Assembly (NCBI GenBank): GCA_963402885.1
Contig: OY727095.1
Coordinates: forward strand, 11,723,001 to 11,787,000
Direction: 5' to 3'
From: Antedon bifida
Lineage: Eukaryota > Echinodermata > Crinoidea > Comatulida > Antedonidae
DNA: 64,000 nucleotides
A program made the translations under genes and the position numbers. Positions 10,084-24,200 of this stretch are shown here, piece after piece (the first letter of the stretch is position 1; the number at the start of each line of letters is the position of its first letter). Below the pieces are notes generated by a model that made no database searches, was not told the DNA's origin, and saw only the letters and a program-made list of their open reading frames with translations.

Positions 10084-10700
10084 GTAGAACATAGTCGTAG
10101 TAGTTATGAACAATTTTGAAATGCACTGCTTTCTACATTCATGTACAAATGCAGCAAGTAGACAATTGATATCGAACAAAAGCGTGCTTTGAAAAATAGA
10201 TATTCACGGCTCGCAGAATCAACTTCCCTACTCTAAAGAATAAATGACTATAAGTAATAAATAGAATGATATGCCTACTGTTCATGAGCAGGGATTTCTA
10301 TAAATAATCAAAAAACTTACCTACACTGACGCAGCACTGATAGGCTTATACTAATGTAAAATACAGACTGCGTCTGCTTCAGTGCAAACGTTGATCCTCT
10401 TTGAATGTTCGATACTGTAATTGATTAACTGAACATTAAACATAAAACAAAGTGTATCAAACAAGATAATCTAAGTACACTTGGCAGATTGTAAAAGTGT
10501 CTACCACCTCAGTCCTACGTTCACCATGGTTGAAGAAAGATGATTTTAAAATTAAAGATTTATTGCTATTTAAAACCTAATTTGCTTTCAAAAATTGTTG
10601 AGTGGTGGACAGATCATCGGATCATTTTATAGATCCATGAAATGGGCCAGACTCTTAATAATTTTTAGATTTATTATCAGAATAGGTTTTTCAAATAAAA
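10084..10700. repeat. Old diverged tandem copy of 9233-9900 (5' flank of the sialyltransferase gene)
   Basis: Aligned landmarks: gaacatagt...tatgaa...ttttga, ctacattcatg, attcacgg, gttcatgagcag, acttacc, atactaatgtaaaatac, cagattt, aaaattattg/aaaattgttg. Many substitutions and small gaps. It contains no ATG exon. Confidence 0.6.
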
Positions 10701-11682
10701 TGAAGGAATAGGCCTACTATAAATTATTTTGAAAGATATTGTGAAAGTTTTGGTGATATTGAATTAGTTTTGAGATAGGTTTTGTTACACAAAATTTGAA
10801 CAGAAAGAAACAAAGAAGAATAATAATAAAGATTTCATACAATAACAATACAATTGTTATACAATAACAATACAATAATTATAATAGGTGATCATTTTAT
10901 TCTAAATGACCACAGCTAATAATAAAAACCAAATTCAAGTTTCATACAATTCAAAAGTTCGGTAGTTTACACTTTGCACGCGCGCATATTTAATATTGAC
11001 AAGTTTGACGTTTGGTGTCGCTCTCTCATTTCCGCCTTGAAAAACATCAACATTAAAATCAAAAAGGGAGTGAAGTATCTGTAGGCCTAGAATTTATATG
11101 ATGTTTTATCCTTGATTATTTGTAAAATTGGTTTACAACGATAGTAAAATTATCAGGTATTATATATAGCATGATTTTTACAGCTTTTGTGTTTTTTAGA
11201 ACTTTAATGCAGCATTTGCTGCTAGGTTTTTGGGCTAGGCTAGGCCTAGGCCTAGTTTGCTTGGCTCACCACCTGAAGTTGGTGTACCATCGTGGGGCCG
11301 GAAGGTCTGAGGTCTGTAATCGAAAAGGCAAACTAGCCTAGAGTATAAGCAGCCTAGCCTGGAGTGAAATCCGTTAAGCAAGGATATGGGAGAGTTCTGT
11401 ATTTTAAGATGGGAGATTGATGCCTAGCAGGTCCTACTATAGCCTAGGCCTAGTACTACTACACTAGCTAGATCCTAGGCCTGTTTTTTTTGCAAATTTT
11501 AATAATGTATGGTTTTTATAAAATAAATCCACTACACTAACTAGGCCTAGCTTGCTTGCTTGCCTATTTTTGGGTCTCATATGACAATAATATGATTATG
11601 CAATTAATACTAACTATATATGGGGGAGAATAAATACATGGCATATAAGTTAATCCTAAAATATTTTTTAGATCAATATTAA
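10701..11682 (+). promoter_or_regulatory. Candidate RABGAP1 promoter and 5' untranslated region
   Basis: A CpG-containing patch (gcacgcgcgc, about 10977-10986) and a TATA-like atttaatatt precede a pyrimidine-rich ctctctcatttccgcc at about 11020-11036. A possible 3' splice site (ttttttag, 11664-11671) lies just before the ATG, so an untranslated first exon is possible. The transcription start cannot be fixed. The divergent sialyltransferase gene starts less than about 2 kb away. Confidence 0.3.
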
Positions 11683-12244
11683 ATGGAAGAGACTGTGAGT
11701 AGAAGTTCGACTGATTCCTTCGCTCCAAGTGAAGAATTCGAAGTAGTATCACCAGGTGACAGATCACCAAACTCACAGAGCGTTTCCAGTAGTGGAACAC
11801 AAGAAGGACTAAAGATTGCTGGTAACGGCAACATGGATGACTTGACCGAAAACCTAGCAGAGGTACTCAAAGACCAAGCCCACTCATCCGGAGAAGAAAC
11901 GGCAACTACAGAAGATAGTAAAGCAGCTATAGAGGATGGTAGTTTAAAGACAAATGAAAACACAGTTCAAGATGAAGACAAAGTTCAAGATAACAACGAA
12001 GACTCGGAGCATATACACCGTAATCAATCGTTTGATAATCCAGCTGCCAAAGTGGACCAAATAGATGATAAAAACGTTGCTGCTAGTGAGGAAAAGAAAG
12101 ATAGGCCGAATGATGTGGTTGACAACGTTTTCAAGATTCGTATGAACTCTTCAAGTGACAGGCCTCAGTTCCAGCCAGGTATGATTACATGTAATGATGA
12201 TGTTTGGTTACCTCAGGTGGTGGATACTAACACTAACAGTTGTT
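11683..12244 (+). CDS. RABGAP1: RABGAP1 exon 1 (acidic N-terminus)
   Basis: Residues 1-187 plus one base. Rich in Asp, Glu, Ser and Asn, with no fold recognised, as in the poorly conserved N-terminus of the family. The donor is gtgagt. Confidence 0.85.
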
Positions 12245-15200
12245 GTGAGTAAATGTTTTGTTGTTAAAACTGTTCCGCAACAGATAGCCATCCGATCCAA
12301 ATTTAAGCTCCAATTTGACTGTACCTCTAACAAATTTAAGGGAGTACAATAGAATGAGAAATGTGAAAATCTTTCTTATGACACAAATGATAAAATATTG
12401 TCAATAGGGTTTTACCCCATATGTTGCGGAACGAGGTTTAAGTCATGTTTTTAATCATACGCACACTGCATGTACAACAAGTTCATTTTCATTCCATACA
12501 TTATCATCATCAGTAAGTATCTATGTGTATTTTCATCAGATGAATTAGAAAAGTAGTATTACAACTGATTTTTTATACATTATTAATTGGTTCAGTAAAA
12601 AAAATCATAAATTAATAATAATAGTCTGAATATTCATGCAAAAACGGGATCAAATAATTAATCTCAAGGGAATGATTAAAATACCCTACTACTGAATATT
12701 CATTAAATTATTAGATCAAGTTATTAATGTTGAGAATTATTATACCCTACTGAATATTCATTAAATTATTAGATTAAGCTATTAATATTGGGAATTATTA
12801 AAATACTCTATTGAAGAATATTCATTAAATTATTAGATCAAGCTTACTAATCTTGGGAATTATTAACATATCCTAACTCAATATTCATTAATAAAATATT
12901 ACTGAATATTCATTTAATTATTAGATCAAGCTATTAATCTTGGGAATTATTATTAAAATACCCTACTGAATATTCATTAAATTAATTAGGATTAAATAGG
13001 ATTAATCTACTAATCTTAGGAATTATTAAAATACCCTATTGAATATTCATTAAATTATTAGATCAGGCTACTAATCTTGGGTATTATTAAAATATCCTAC
13101 TGAATATTCATTACATTATTTGATCAATCTATAATCCTATGAGAATATTCATTAAATTATTGGATTAAGCAAATCTTATTTTGTGGCTGAGTCATTCTAC
13201 TTGAATTTTAGATTAGCCTAATTCATGTAAATGACATAGATTAATGAAAAGAATATTTTTATAATTTATAGATTTACTCCCAAGATAATTATTAGGCCTA
13301 GACTAAACTAAATTTTAAACAGAAATAGGATCATTAGCCCAATCATTCTAATAAGTGTGTATCTTATGCATCTTTATGGATGTCATTATTTCAAAGTGGT
13401 CCACATAATTTGTTTCCTTTTTTGTGGAAAAAAACTATTAAAAAGAGAATAGTGATAGTACAGTACCATAAACCCTTGTTTCTTTAAGACTCTTGTGTGG
13501 ACTTCTTTTCTGAATGTGCTTCGTTTCGAGATGAGCTTCTTTAAAAAAAGATGCCCGTTTAATTTTAAATGATTTGACGTTCTAAATGACTAATAATAAA
13601 TCTGATTTAATTGTTTACACTTGACACAAAATAAATAAAAGGATTGGATTAATGGATTATGCAGTTATTCAAAGGGATTAGTTCAATTGCAAGTTCAGCA
13701 TATCTTCTGTTTAATTGGCCGTGTATGCCAGATTACATAGATTATTAATGTGTCAGACATTAGTAGATTCATTTACATTTATTTTAATAATCTAATAATT
13801 AGGTCAATATTTTGCATATTATTTTACTCAGAAAACCTGCTAATTATTTTACACTAGATAAAGTTACTGTAAACCAAATAATATTTTGTAGTGGTCCTGT
13901 TTTTTCTGGCAAATATTATAACCAATCATTTTTTTTTCGTCACACACTTATGATAACACAGAAATGTTTATGTACTGTACAGTATATGATACAGTACTAT
14001 ATGAAAATTATTTTTAATATATTTGGTTAATTAAATACAGCAGAATCTTGTTTGTAAACTTTTTATAATAGAAATTCACCAATGTCAAATTTTAAGAAAT
14101 TATTTTTAAATGAAAACCCACCCCTTTTTGCTCAAATAAATTTATTAATTGTGCTTTGATTAGAGTTCCTTTAGTTTAGATTACGAGTTCTAAGTCGGAT
14201 TAATTTAAAATTAATTAACAGGTAAATGAATATCTTGAATAGCAGTGGTGGCGCCGAGAGTAACTTACAATTACATGCAAACAAATCATCTTGTCTTAAA
14301 AGACTTCTTAAGACTATACTACAGATCTAAAATGAAACATTTTTAATTGTCAATAGAAAGTAAATATAAAGTTTACATTGTTTAAAAAATTCAAGGAAAT
14401 ACAGTATGATGATAATAATATTAAGATTTCAGAATACTGTAATACAGGTATATAATTTTTCAAAACTGGCAACAAAATTATTATTTATTAGAAAAACAGT
14501 AAAATGCAATCTCATCCTTATCCGGACATTTTTACCACTGAAATGAATCATTAGGATGAAATGATTATAATAATTAGTATCCGCTAACAATAACATACTA
14601 AGCTAAAGGGCCAAACCTTTTAGTATGACTTTACTACATGATAAATAGTTTGTAGCATTCAACATGCAGAGAAGAGGGCAATGAGACACTTGATTCATCT
14701 ACAGTTTTGCTGGATTCTAGAACAAAACGATGATCAATGACATAATATGTGTAGGCCTAAGGTCCTTGATTATCACAAATTAAGGGCTCCCCTAATAAAC
14801 AATTTAGGTCCCTAAAAGAATAGTCTGCTTTGAACTGTAAAAGCCTGCTTCTGTAAAAGCCTGCTTCTGTAAAAGCCTGCTTCTGTAAAAGCCTGCTTCT
14901 GTAAAACTACAAGCCCGCTTCTGTAAAAAGCTTCCATATTTTTGGGGGTTGACTATATTTCATCAGTAGAGATATTTTGCAGTTCTTATCTACAGTAAGT
15001 ATTAACTAAACTGACGCAGTTTATATTGTAAACTCCAAACAAAATACTGGTTTTCTAATTAGTTGTTTTTAGTACAGATGTAAATATCATCAAACCACAG
15101 GAACATGTTGACTTTAAAGACATTTAAACGACACAAACATCTGATTAAATTTTGTTGACTATTATAGTGTAGGCCTAAGCTGGAACTGTTTACAAAATCC

Positions 15201-18200
15201 TATTGTTAGTCAAACAATAATAGGTGAAAATTCAACACATAATAATATATTTTGAATCAGATTTAATAGCATTACAATCATTTTATAAGTCTAAATTACT
15301 GTATTCACATGGCGAAGACACAAAACTTTTGCTGTAGAAAATGCTGTGCCGCAAACAAGTACTATAATATATAGCATATTAAATAACCTTTGTGCTTAAC
15401 AGAAAATCTGTTAAAGTACTTTTTATTTGAATAGTATTATTAATTAACGCAGTCTTGTTTGTTGAGTATTTACTTAACTGGTACTCAACGTATTCAATGA
15501 ATACTTTTTGAATACTGTACGGCAATTTGATTGTATCATGAAATATCGTGAATCAAGAACACAAATGTTACACGGTTTAAAAATCACTGAAGATTTTTTT
15601 TTTTCCAACACCCCAATTCCTTACTTCATCTTACTGATTCTATTGTATTATTGTCTTTTTATGTCTCTTAAATGTTGATATTTGTTTTATGTAAAGTGCA
15701 TGTAAAAGTTAAAATGTTTAGCTCAGTAGAATTGAAATACTTTATTTATACTGGGCGACCTCTTCAATCAAACAAAGACTGGCCTACCAGAGGACCCAGT
15801 TATGATCAGTGGCTGTGATTGTACTAGTACACCAGGGTAACCCCCTACTCATCTCGAAATATGTACTAGGTCCTTTAAAGTGCACGTGAGCCAGATGTAT
15901 ACACTGGACCTACAGTTTATAGTCCTTATACGAGTATTACCACCAGAACCGTGGATCGATTGAGCCTCGAACCCTTTCCAATGTTATAGCTCTACTAAAT
16001 TTACGGTTCCCCTGTCTTAACCGCTCGGTCACTCATAGTGGTTATCAAGGTATTAAAATATCCCTAAAGTGTACACAGGTAAGGTTTATTTTGCACAGAG
16101 AAAGGTAATTGAATCATTGACACACATAAAACCTTTCACAGCGCTTGAAGTTTTTTTTTTGCGCTTTATAATTCATAAAACATTAACCATACTTCGGCTT
16201 AAAGTAAAACATTCACAATCAAATAAAATCAGATACTAGTGCATCAATATGGTTGCATATTTAGAGACTGAGACATAGATTTGATGATCAATTCATGTTC
16301 TCTAGAGGAATGTACTGTTAACAGAAAGTCGAAATTGTCAAGCAATTCATGTGTAAATCTAGCAACTGCTATTAAGATTTACATCATGAGGTAACAAGAC
16401 ATTATGTAGTAGATGTTTACAGATACAATAATATTCCCAATAGAATCTTGTGGGTTGTTTAGGAATATTTAATTTTTTTTTACTGCTTTAAGAAGCATGT
16501 TGGATATTTCTTTGTCTCGCACATGAATATTAGAACATGTGTGGATGTTATGTTAAAAAGTTGGTAGAGATAAATTAGATAATTAGCTTTTTTATGGGTG
16601 AGTGATGCCTTGAAATTTAGGCAGCCCTTGATGAAAACAATTTTTTCACATGTCCAATCAAATGATGATACATGATTAGTAAGAGCAATAATATTTTGAC
16701 GATGCGATTTTATTGTTCATATTGATCATATTAGGGAGGTTTCGCAACCTTACGAATACGATAACGAAAACGGATACGTCACGCATTTGTGAAACTTTTG
16801 AGCTGATCCCCATTTCATATTCGTAAAGCGTATTCGTGTTGACGAATATCACCAGTCATATTCGTAACTACAAAACGAGTATAGTTTTTGATCTATTTTG
16901 CACATTTTGCATTTGAATCAGGAATAATTCATGATTATAATAATATAATTATAGATTTATTGAAAGTAATTTACTAAAGTAATTTACTAAAATGCCAGTC
17001 AATTTTGATAAATAGCAGTTTTTAAAGTCCTCACTCGCATTGATGTTACGCTAGGCCTAGGCAGCCAAGCACCAAGCAACACGTACCTGCGCTTCGCTCA
17101 AATTTTCCACAGTCATATTTTAGACGGCGCCCTCAATATTTCGTTGCCATGCGAAACAGATTTTTACTGGCTTACGAAAACGAATACGTGTGTGTATCCG
17201 TTTTCGTTATCGTATTCGTAAGATTGCGAAACCTCTCTAATGTCATTAAAAATTTTATTTTCATCAAAGCCATTAAATGGTTATCCTAATAGTTCTAGAG
17301 TGAAAACTTTTCTATTTCTCTAGTTATGTAAGTCCTAGCTAAGCGTGTAGCTAACTTTAAAGGCCTTGATAAAAAGACTACATAAAGGTACAGTACAGTA
17401 ATTGTTGCTGCCACACCCAGCACATAACAAGAGAACACAATCTGAAGAAGCTCGATTTTGAAATTGTGCTTTCCTAGTATTTAGTACTTTATATTTCCCA
17501 TGGTCAACTATGGAATGATCCCTTCTCCTATCAATGAACTAAATTATTTGAAGAGGCTAACATCTACTCTGATCTACCCCTGATGTTTGGTATTCTTTTT
17601 ACAGAAAGTCATCTTGTCAACTTTTAATGTACAGTAATGCATCTACATCTTCATGTTACTCATTTAATTATATTTTTGATAATTTTGTTACATACCTTTT
17701 TAATCTTATATATTTAAATGCTAACATGATATAAATTGAGAAGTTGAGTTCAATAAAGCATACATACATGTACTTTTGCCCACGCAGCCATAAGCTTTGG
17801 TGTAATTTGCTAGAGTTCACAACTTGCTCACAAGCAAAAAGCAAACCTCAATCCAGTGCTTGTGAGCAACCTGTCATGGGTCACGCATGCCGTATGTAAA
17901 CCGCTTGTCATCTGTGAATACAAGTTCAATGGCATAACACAGAAGCCCCTGGTTTAGGGACCCTATATGGCCCTCCAACACTGGAGGCCTTTGGTGTTTT
18001 TAATCTTTTTTGACATATTTTAAAGCCTGTTTTTTTTTCTCTGAACCCTGGTCAGGGGCCCCTGTATTAGCTCCTGGGATTAGCCAGTGAGCGCTCATAG
18101 ACATTACGCCACTGAATATTTGATGTTGTACATGTTCATTTTCTGTTATTGGCCTTGGCTGTTTTATGTGAATGTGAATTAAAGAATTAAATTTGGATTT

Positions 18201-21200
18201 TTGCAGCTAGAGAAGAAGGCTCTCCACCACCTAGTCCACAACGTCTACGTCTGGAGGGTGATTGTACTCTGTTTAACCGGATTGTTTATCTTGGAGCAGC
18301 AACTGTGGATGCCCCCAAAAGCGAGGACGAGGCTACAAGAAATATGAAAATTTTAAAAGCACAGCAATCCCAGAATTCCATTCAGATTATTCTCTCTGTT
18401 CCTGGTACATCAGAAGGAGCAGTCAGGTAAAGTTAGACCATCATGCAACAGTGCACATGGTTGTATATGTTCAATAAATCACACACAGCTTGTGAAACCA
18501 ACAGAAATTCAACTGATTTAAATTGGTCAATGTTTACAACACAAAATAACAGATACATTAAATATTCAACAAGTTTGCTTCTTCCACTGAACATAAAGTG
18601 TTTCTGTTACGATTCTTTTAACATTAATAAAGTGAACTTTCTGCTCATAGGCAAGACTCAATATTTCACTAGTAGAGTGTGAAAACTTTAGTAAAAATTT
18701 CTCCAGGCTAGTCAGCCCAAATTCCTATTAGGAATTCTAGTAGATCTAGATCTGAATTAGGACAAATTGGCCGTAGCAAATAGTGTTCATATTATTGATA
18801 CGACTTGGCAGCTCAGAAATTACAATAATATGTAGTGGAATTTTGTAAAAATCACAATTAACCAGCCCGGTAGTCTACTGTAACAAATAAAATGTTAAAA
18901 CCCAAGCCATGATAGGGCCACCAATGCTTTATTCCTCTACATTATTCCATTAGTTTAAGTTGAGGCCTTTTATTTGATGGGAAGGCTCAAGATACCAAAT
19001 TTGCTTCTAAAACCTTCTCCATGGTTCAAGTACTTCTCAGTCTCTCTTTAATGTTCTTGTTGATGAGAGTGCGTGTACTTTTCCATCATGTTAGGATTAA
19101 AGTAAAGAGCTTGTCTTCAATTTCAAACATAGAGAGAACAAGGAAATTACACATTATCTTGTTAATTGTGGATGAGAATGCATTAGTACATTAACAACAT
19201 TCGGTAACTGATACTGACTAATTGATAGACGACAGTTTATAATAAAAATGGAAAGGACAGATGTAGCTATACTTTAATAAAGTCTTCTAATAATAGTACA
19301 TGCATTTGTGTAAGGTGTACCTTATTAGATTTATTCTGTTTCTTAAAATACTATAAAACCAAAATAATTATACGAAAGAAAGTGCATATTTAGCAAGATA
19401 TTGATATGATAATAACCTTGTCGTGACACATAAACCACTCTATAATATAAAACAATGTTTTATAATCAAATTTTCCTGTTTTTGATATATTTGCAGGTTA
19501 TTAGAGCCTGATGGTAAAGCTGAGATTGCGCATTACCGCGTTACACGTATCCTTTTCTGTTGCCGTGGCCAAGCCGATGGCGAGGAGATGGACTGCTTCG
19601 CATTCACATGCAGCTACGGAACACGAGACTCACAGTTTTTTCAGTGCCATGTTTTCAGATGTGAGATTCCAGAAGCGGTAGGTTATTTTAACGTATGGTA
19701 GAATATTATAGGGACATATTTTTTCTATGGTCTCTATGCTGTCTATATTGTTTTCTCCTTTATTTCATCACATATCCAATAATAATAATATACTACATTA
19801 ACACTAAATAGAATCCTTTCTTGAGGACATTTATTTTTTTAAAATTCAATTCAAAAGACATTTATTTTCGTCCAAGACAATAAGTGAGAAAAAAAAACAA
19901 TAATGATAGATAGAGATTGTTGTATAAAAAGTAATGGACAAAGGCAAAATCCAAAGAAGATGAAAATTGTATGGCAGGATTGCCTTGAAAAACAAACAAG
20001 GGGATATAGATGTTTTTACAGCCAATCAGGGACACTATTATTAAGAGGAATCTTTTTTGGGTTAATAGAAGATGTCCCCTTGATAGAAAAAGTTTTTGGT
20101 GTACAAACCGTATCAATTTTTTTATGTCTTTGCACATGTGGCCAAGGATTACCAATAGTAAATTAATCACTGTCCTATTAAATAGGTGGTAATCCCCCTG
20201 ATACAGGGGCTATTGTGTGAACCAGTTGCATTTTTCATTAACCTTAAATGTTGAAACATTTATTTATACATTCTAAGGTGAATCATGCTAAATATATTAT
20301 AGACAACAAATTGGCTTTCAACAGTGTGGAGCTATAAATCAATAATATAACCCTCTAGAGAACAATTCTCTTTCAATAAAGTTTATTAGAATGTGTTTCA
20401 TTCGTGCCATTTCCATTTTCATGTTAAGATATTTATAATTATTTTGACAGCTTTTCACAACTCTCTCTATAAGCTTGTTCTAAAATCGTACAGATAATTA
20501 GCATGAACCTTGCTCTTTCGTTATTAATATTCTTAAAATTATCTAAAAACATTTTTTTGTAAGGTTTCATCAATTTTATAGATATTGAACAAAGGTTAAA
20601 AATTTAAAACATAACATAGACATACAATATGAACAATATCAAACTCTAAAACTATCCCAGCTCAAAAATGGAGAGGAATTGTCAATATGGCTGCAGAAAT
20701 TGCCCAATCAGATACACCAGTTTTTAAGTCATCACCACTATAAGCCTTCTGTTGTAACATAAAAAGATAATTCTGCGCATGCTTAGAATGATCTTTTTCT
20801 TTTTCTCAATAGATGCGCAGCGCTTCATGAAAGTAAAAAAGTCACTATTATGTCTATGGAACCCACCAATCTACTACAATATGCTAGCAGTACTGTACAT
20901 AATAAAATTGTCTAAATTTTAATTACTATTGCTTATGCATTCCTGTATTAGGTGGCTTTGATAGCTAGATTAAATATTCATGACCAATTCTTTTTATAGT
21001 GCTATTTATAGAAAGTAGCCAAGACAATTTCTTGGTGATCTGTCTAAAATAGAATATTTATTGCACTAGTAATTCAACCATAGATATTATTTATAAGCTA
21101 ATGACATCTTTGAACAGATAAGGTGGCCTGCTCGTGATTGCCTCACTTTCCTCTTATAATGATAATTACTTTTATTAGTCCAGAACAAAAGAGATTCGAG

Positions 21201-24200
21201 CTGGGATCTGGTGACTCACTGTAGCTGTGGGAGCATTGCCACCCGACACTAACTATACATTAAAGAATCTTTCACATCTGCTCCGGTCCAGCTCCAGTTC
21301 AGTGGCCGTATTCACCATTCACACTTAGGCTAAGGGAAACACTTATCTATCTCCTATCTATTAAAGTGAATAAAATTTAAGGGATACAAATATGTATTAA
21401 GTTAAGTGCAATACTTAATATTTAAGGGAAATATCTTAATTAAGTGTGATTGGTGATTGGTTTGCATCAGATTGCGTGTAAAGCAACTTTCATGATACAA
21501 AACTATCAAGCAAAAAGATTAGCGCATATCTGTGTGGCAAATAAAAAGAAAGAAATTCCATCATTATATTTACCATATTATGATGATTTATTCAAATTAT
21601 GATGATTGAAAATGATGAAAATCAATTTTTACTACTATTTTAAATTCAACTTTTATTAAACCTGTCTGTTACCTGGATAAAAATCATAACAAAATATTGA
21701 AATACATATTTCAGCATTATTAATCAACAATTTTAGAATGATATTTTTAGAAATATTCTGTCTCTTGGCTATGTTTGAAATCGAAACTTTGGGAATAAAA
21801 ATTGGCGAATGTGACATGCATCTGTGTTTTTTATGCATGCTACAATTAATAATTAATATTAAGTTTACAGTTACTCGTGGAATGTTTTAAGATTTAGCAT
21901 TAGTCATACGTTGAGATTGTCTGAAAATTGTAATAATGGTAGATATTTATTATCTACAGTATCAGTCTTCAAGTAGGTTCTATGTATTTTCTGTGCAAAA
22001 TATGATGTCTTGTGCAAGGATTATAACTTGTGATCAATGAAGATGATGAATAGATATTGATTGTCTAAAGGTTTTTATGTTTATATTCTGTGCTTGGTTT
22101 ACTGTAGTATATATTAGTTGAAGAGACATATTTGATGTCAGGATTTTTAGGCATGTTTCATTTAATCTACCAAGGCAGATCCAGAAATTGTTTTACTGAG
22201 AGGAGCACTAATACACACTAGTCTGTGAAAAATAGAAGATACTGTAGTATTAGTTCATAATTTTATTTTAGCTATCAAAAGTGCTACCCTTCATCCCTGG
22301 TTACTGAAGGATTTACTAGTAATCATGTTTTTTCTCACCCATCCCTAGACGTCTCGAGCTACTCATGGGTTATACTGGATATTAGTCCAAGTGTGAGGCT
22401 GTCTGTTACCTTTAGTAAGGCTAGGTTCGCACTGAGTTTCATGAAATTAACATTTTACAACTGATAGTAGTTAGGTTAGGTACTAGTACTGTAGGTAGGG
22501 GTTGTAACATCAAATTGGTGTGTGCAATGTTGGTTAAATCACTGCATGTGGTTTTATGCTTATTCTCTGCCTAAGACAGTAAAGCTTGGTTCCTACTTGG
22601 ATGCAATGCAAGGACATAAGCGTGCCGCAGGTAATTTAACCAATCACAACGCGATGTATTATTCAAACTGACTCGTGATTGGTCAACTCACTTCCATTGT
22701 GTTGCGGCCTAGTGGGAACCAAGCTTGACTGCATTCTGTGTTTTTATAACATATTTTGGTAAAAATTCTTTTCACCAAGTTGACAATTCTGTCGATTTAA
22801 TTTTTTTTTATTTACACGCTTATGTTTTCAGAAGATGTCGGGAGGTTATGCAACTAATAAGGTAAATAGAGGGCAGCAAACACAACAAAACCAAATTTTT
22901 ATTTGCAGCATGTACTTTTAAATCACTAATTTCAAAGCTCTTGTTTTAGCAGCCTTCCATAACAATTAATTTTATTTTTTTAATAATTTTTTATAACAGA
23001 CTTAGTCTAGGTTCTAGATGATGATTCAGCGTAAATATGCTTTAAAAACATTTTGTCACACATGGCTTGTTCATATTTATACTAGAGCTAGAATCACTAA
23101 TTCGGTACAACAAATTTTTTATTTTTATTTTGATTGAATAAAATAAAAATAAAAATTGATTGAGTAATATAAAACAAAAGAGAGGTTATTACAATTCAAG
23201 TGGTGAAACAAATAAGCTTATAGAAAGCAAATTATTTTCCGTATATACAGATAGTTTAGCAAAAAAATGTTTGGTTGAAACAAATTTGTTTTATCAATTT
23301 TTTTTTCAATCCCTGCCGTAAAAACATGCAAACAATTTTATATATTTTTATTTTAGTCTGGGGTGGGGATAATAATTTCAATAGAATAGCTTCTGCATGC
23401 AAATGAGAACGAAATCACTGTAGCATAATAATAATAATTGCACTCAATGGGTTTTTTGTCAACTGAACATTTCTACTCCTCACTGACTACATGATTGTGC
23501 CATAGTTTACTGTAGGCCTATGTACTTGGTGGTATATTTTTCAACAGATATGTATCCCAGTTGAACCAACAGTCATTTCAAACGTGCAATGGTTGGTTGG
23601 TACGAATTTGGTTTCTTTAATTTGTGTTCAATCATTGTTTAGCAGTAATTTAAAAACTAAATACGTAAGAAGGAAAGTTTGAACATCTCTCTAGTTTAAG
23701 TTATTTTTCATTTAAATCTGTAGACTTCCATCTAACACATTTTTATTGGGTATATTTTTGTTTTTGTATTGCCAAAAGATTCTTTAATTTTGTTTTATTT
23801 GGTTGGATATTTCATTTTATTTGTTTAGCATTTTCATTTTAACAATTGGTTTAAAAGTCATTGCATTAATCTACTAATCAGTTAATTTTCTCTACAGTTT
23901 CACAAGAGAGTGTTTTCTTTGCAGTTGTACTATAGAGGGAGTCCTTTGATATTATAAATTGGAAGTGTCCGATATTTAACCTTCATTTATTTAAAGATAA
24001 TGATTAAGATTAAACAAGATTTGAACTCATCACTGCAACAAAAAATGGGCATAAATAATAGGATTTCTTACAATGAAGATCACCTAATGATGTACTATTC
24101 TTTACATGTTTTGTAGGTGCACAAGATTTTACAATGTTTTGGTTTGGCGTTCCGACGTGTACCAAGAAGCCCAGACGTAATGGACTCATCCATATCAACA

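Larger units (their letters stand above)
12245..18206 (+). other. RABGAP1 intron 1
   Basis: About 6.0 kb, AT-rich. Holds a 61-bp minisatellite, a 16-bp minisatellite, a SINE (15738-16037) and a TA-flanked MITE (16734-17237), listed separately. No exon or nested gene recognised in the remainder. Confidence 0.7.
19678..24116 (+). other. RABGAP1 intron 3
   Basis: About 4.4 kb. Holds MITEs at 21313-21456 and 22582-22726 and a microexon candidate at 22832-22861. I see nothing else assignable. Confidence 0.6.

Noticed and set aside
11679-11963. 94-codon minus-strand frame
   Set aside because: Antisense to RABGAP1 exon 1 and of low complexity.
19862-20170. Overlapping frames on both strands (102 and 87 codons) in intron 3
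   Set aside because: No family resemblance, no splice support and frames open on both strands, typical of AT-rich chance.
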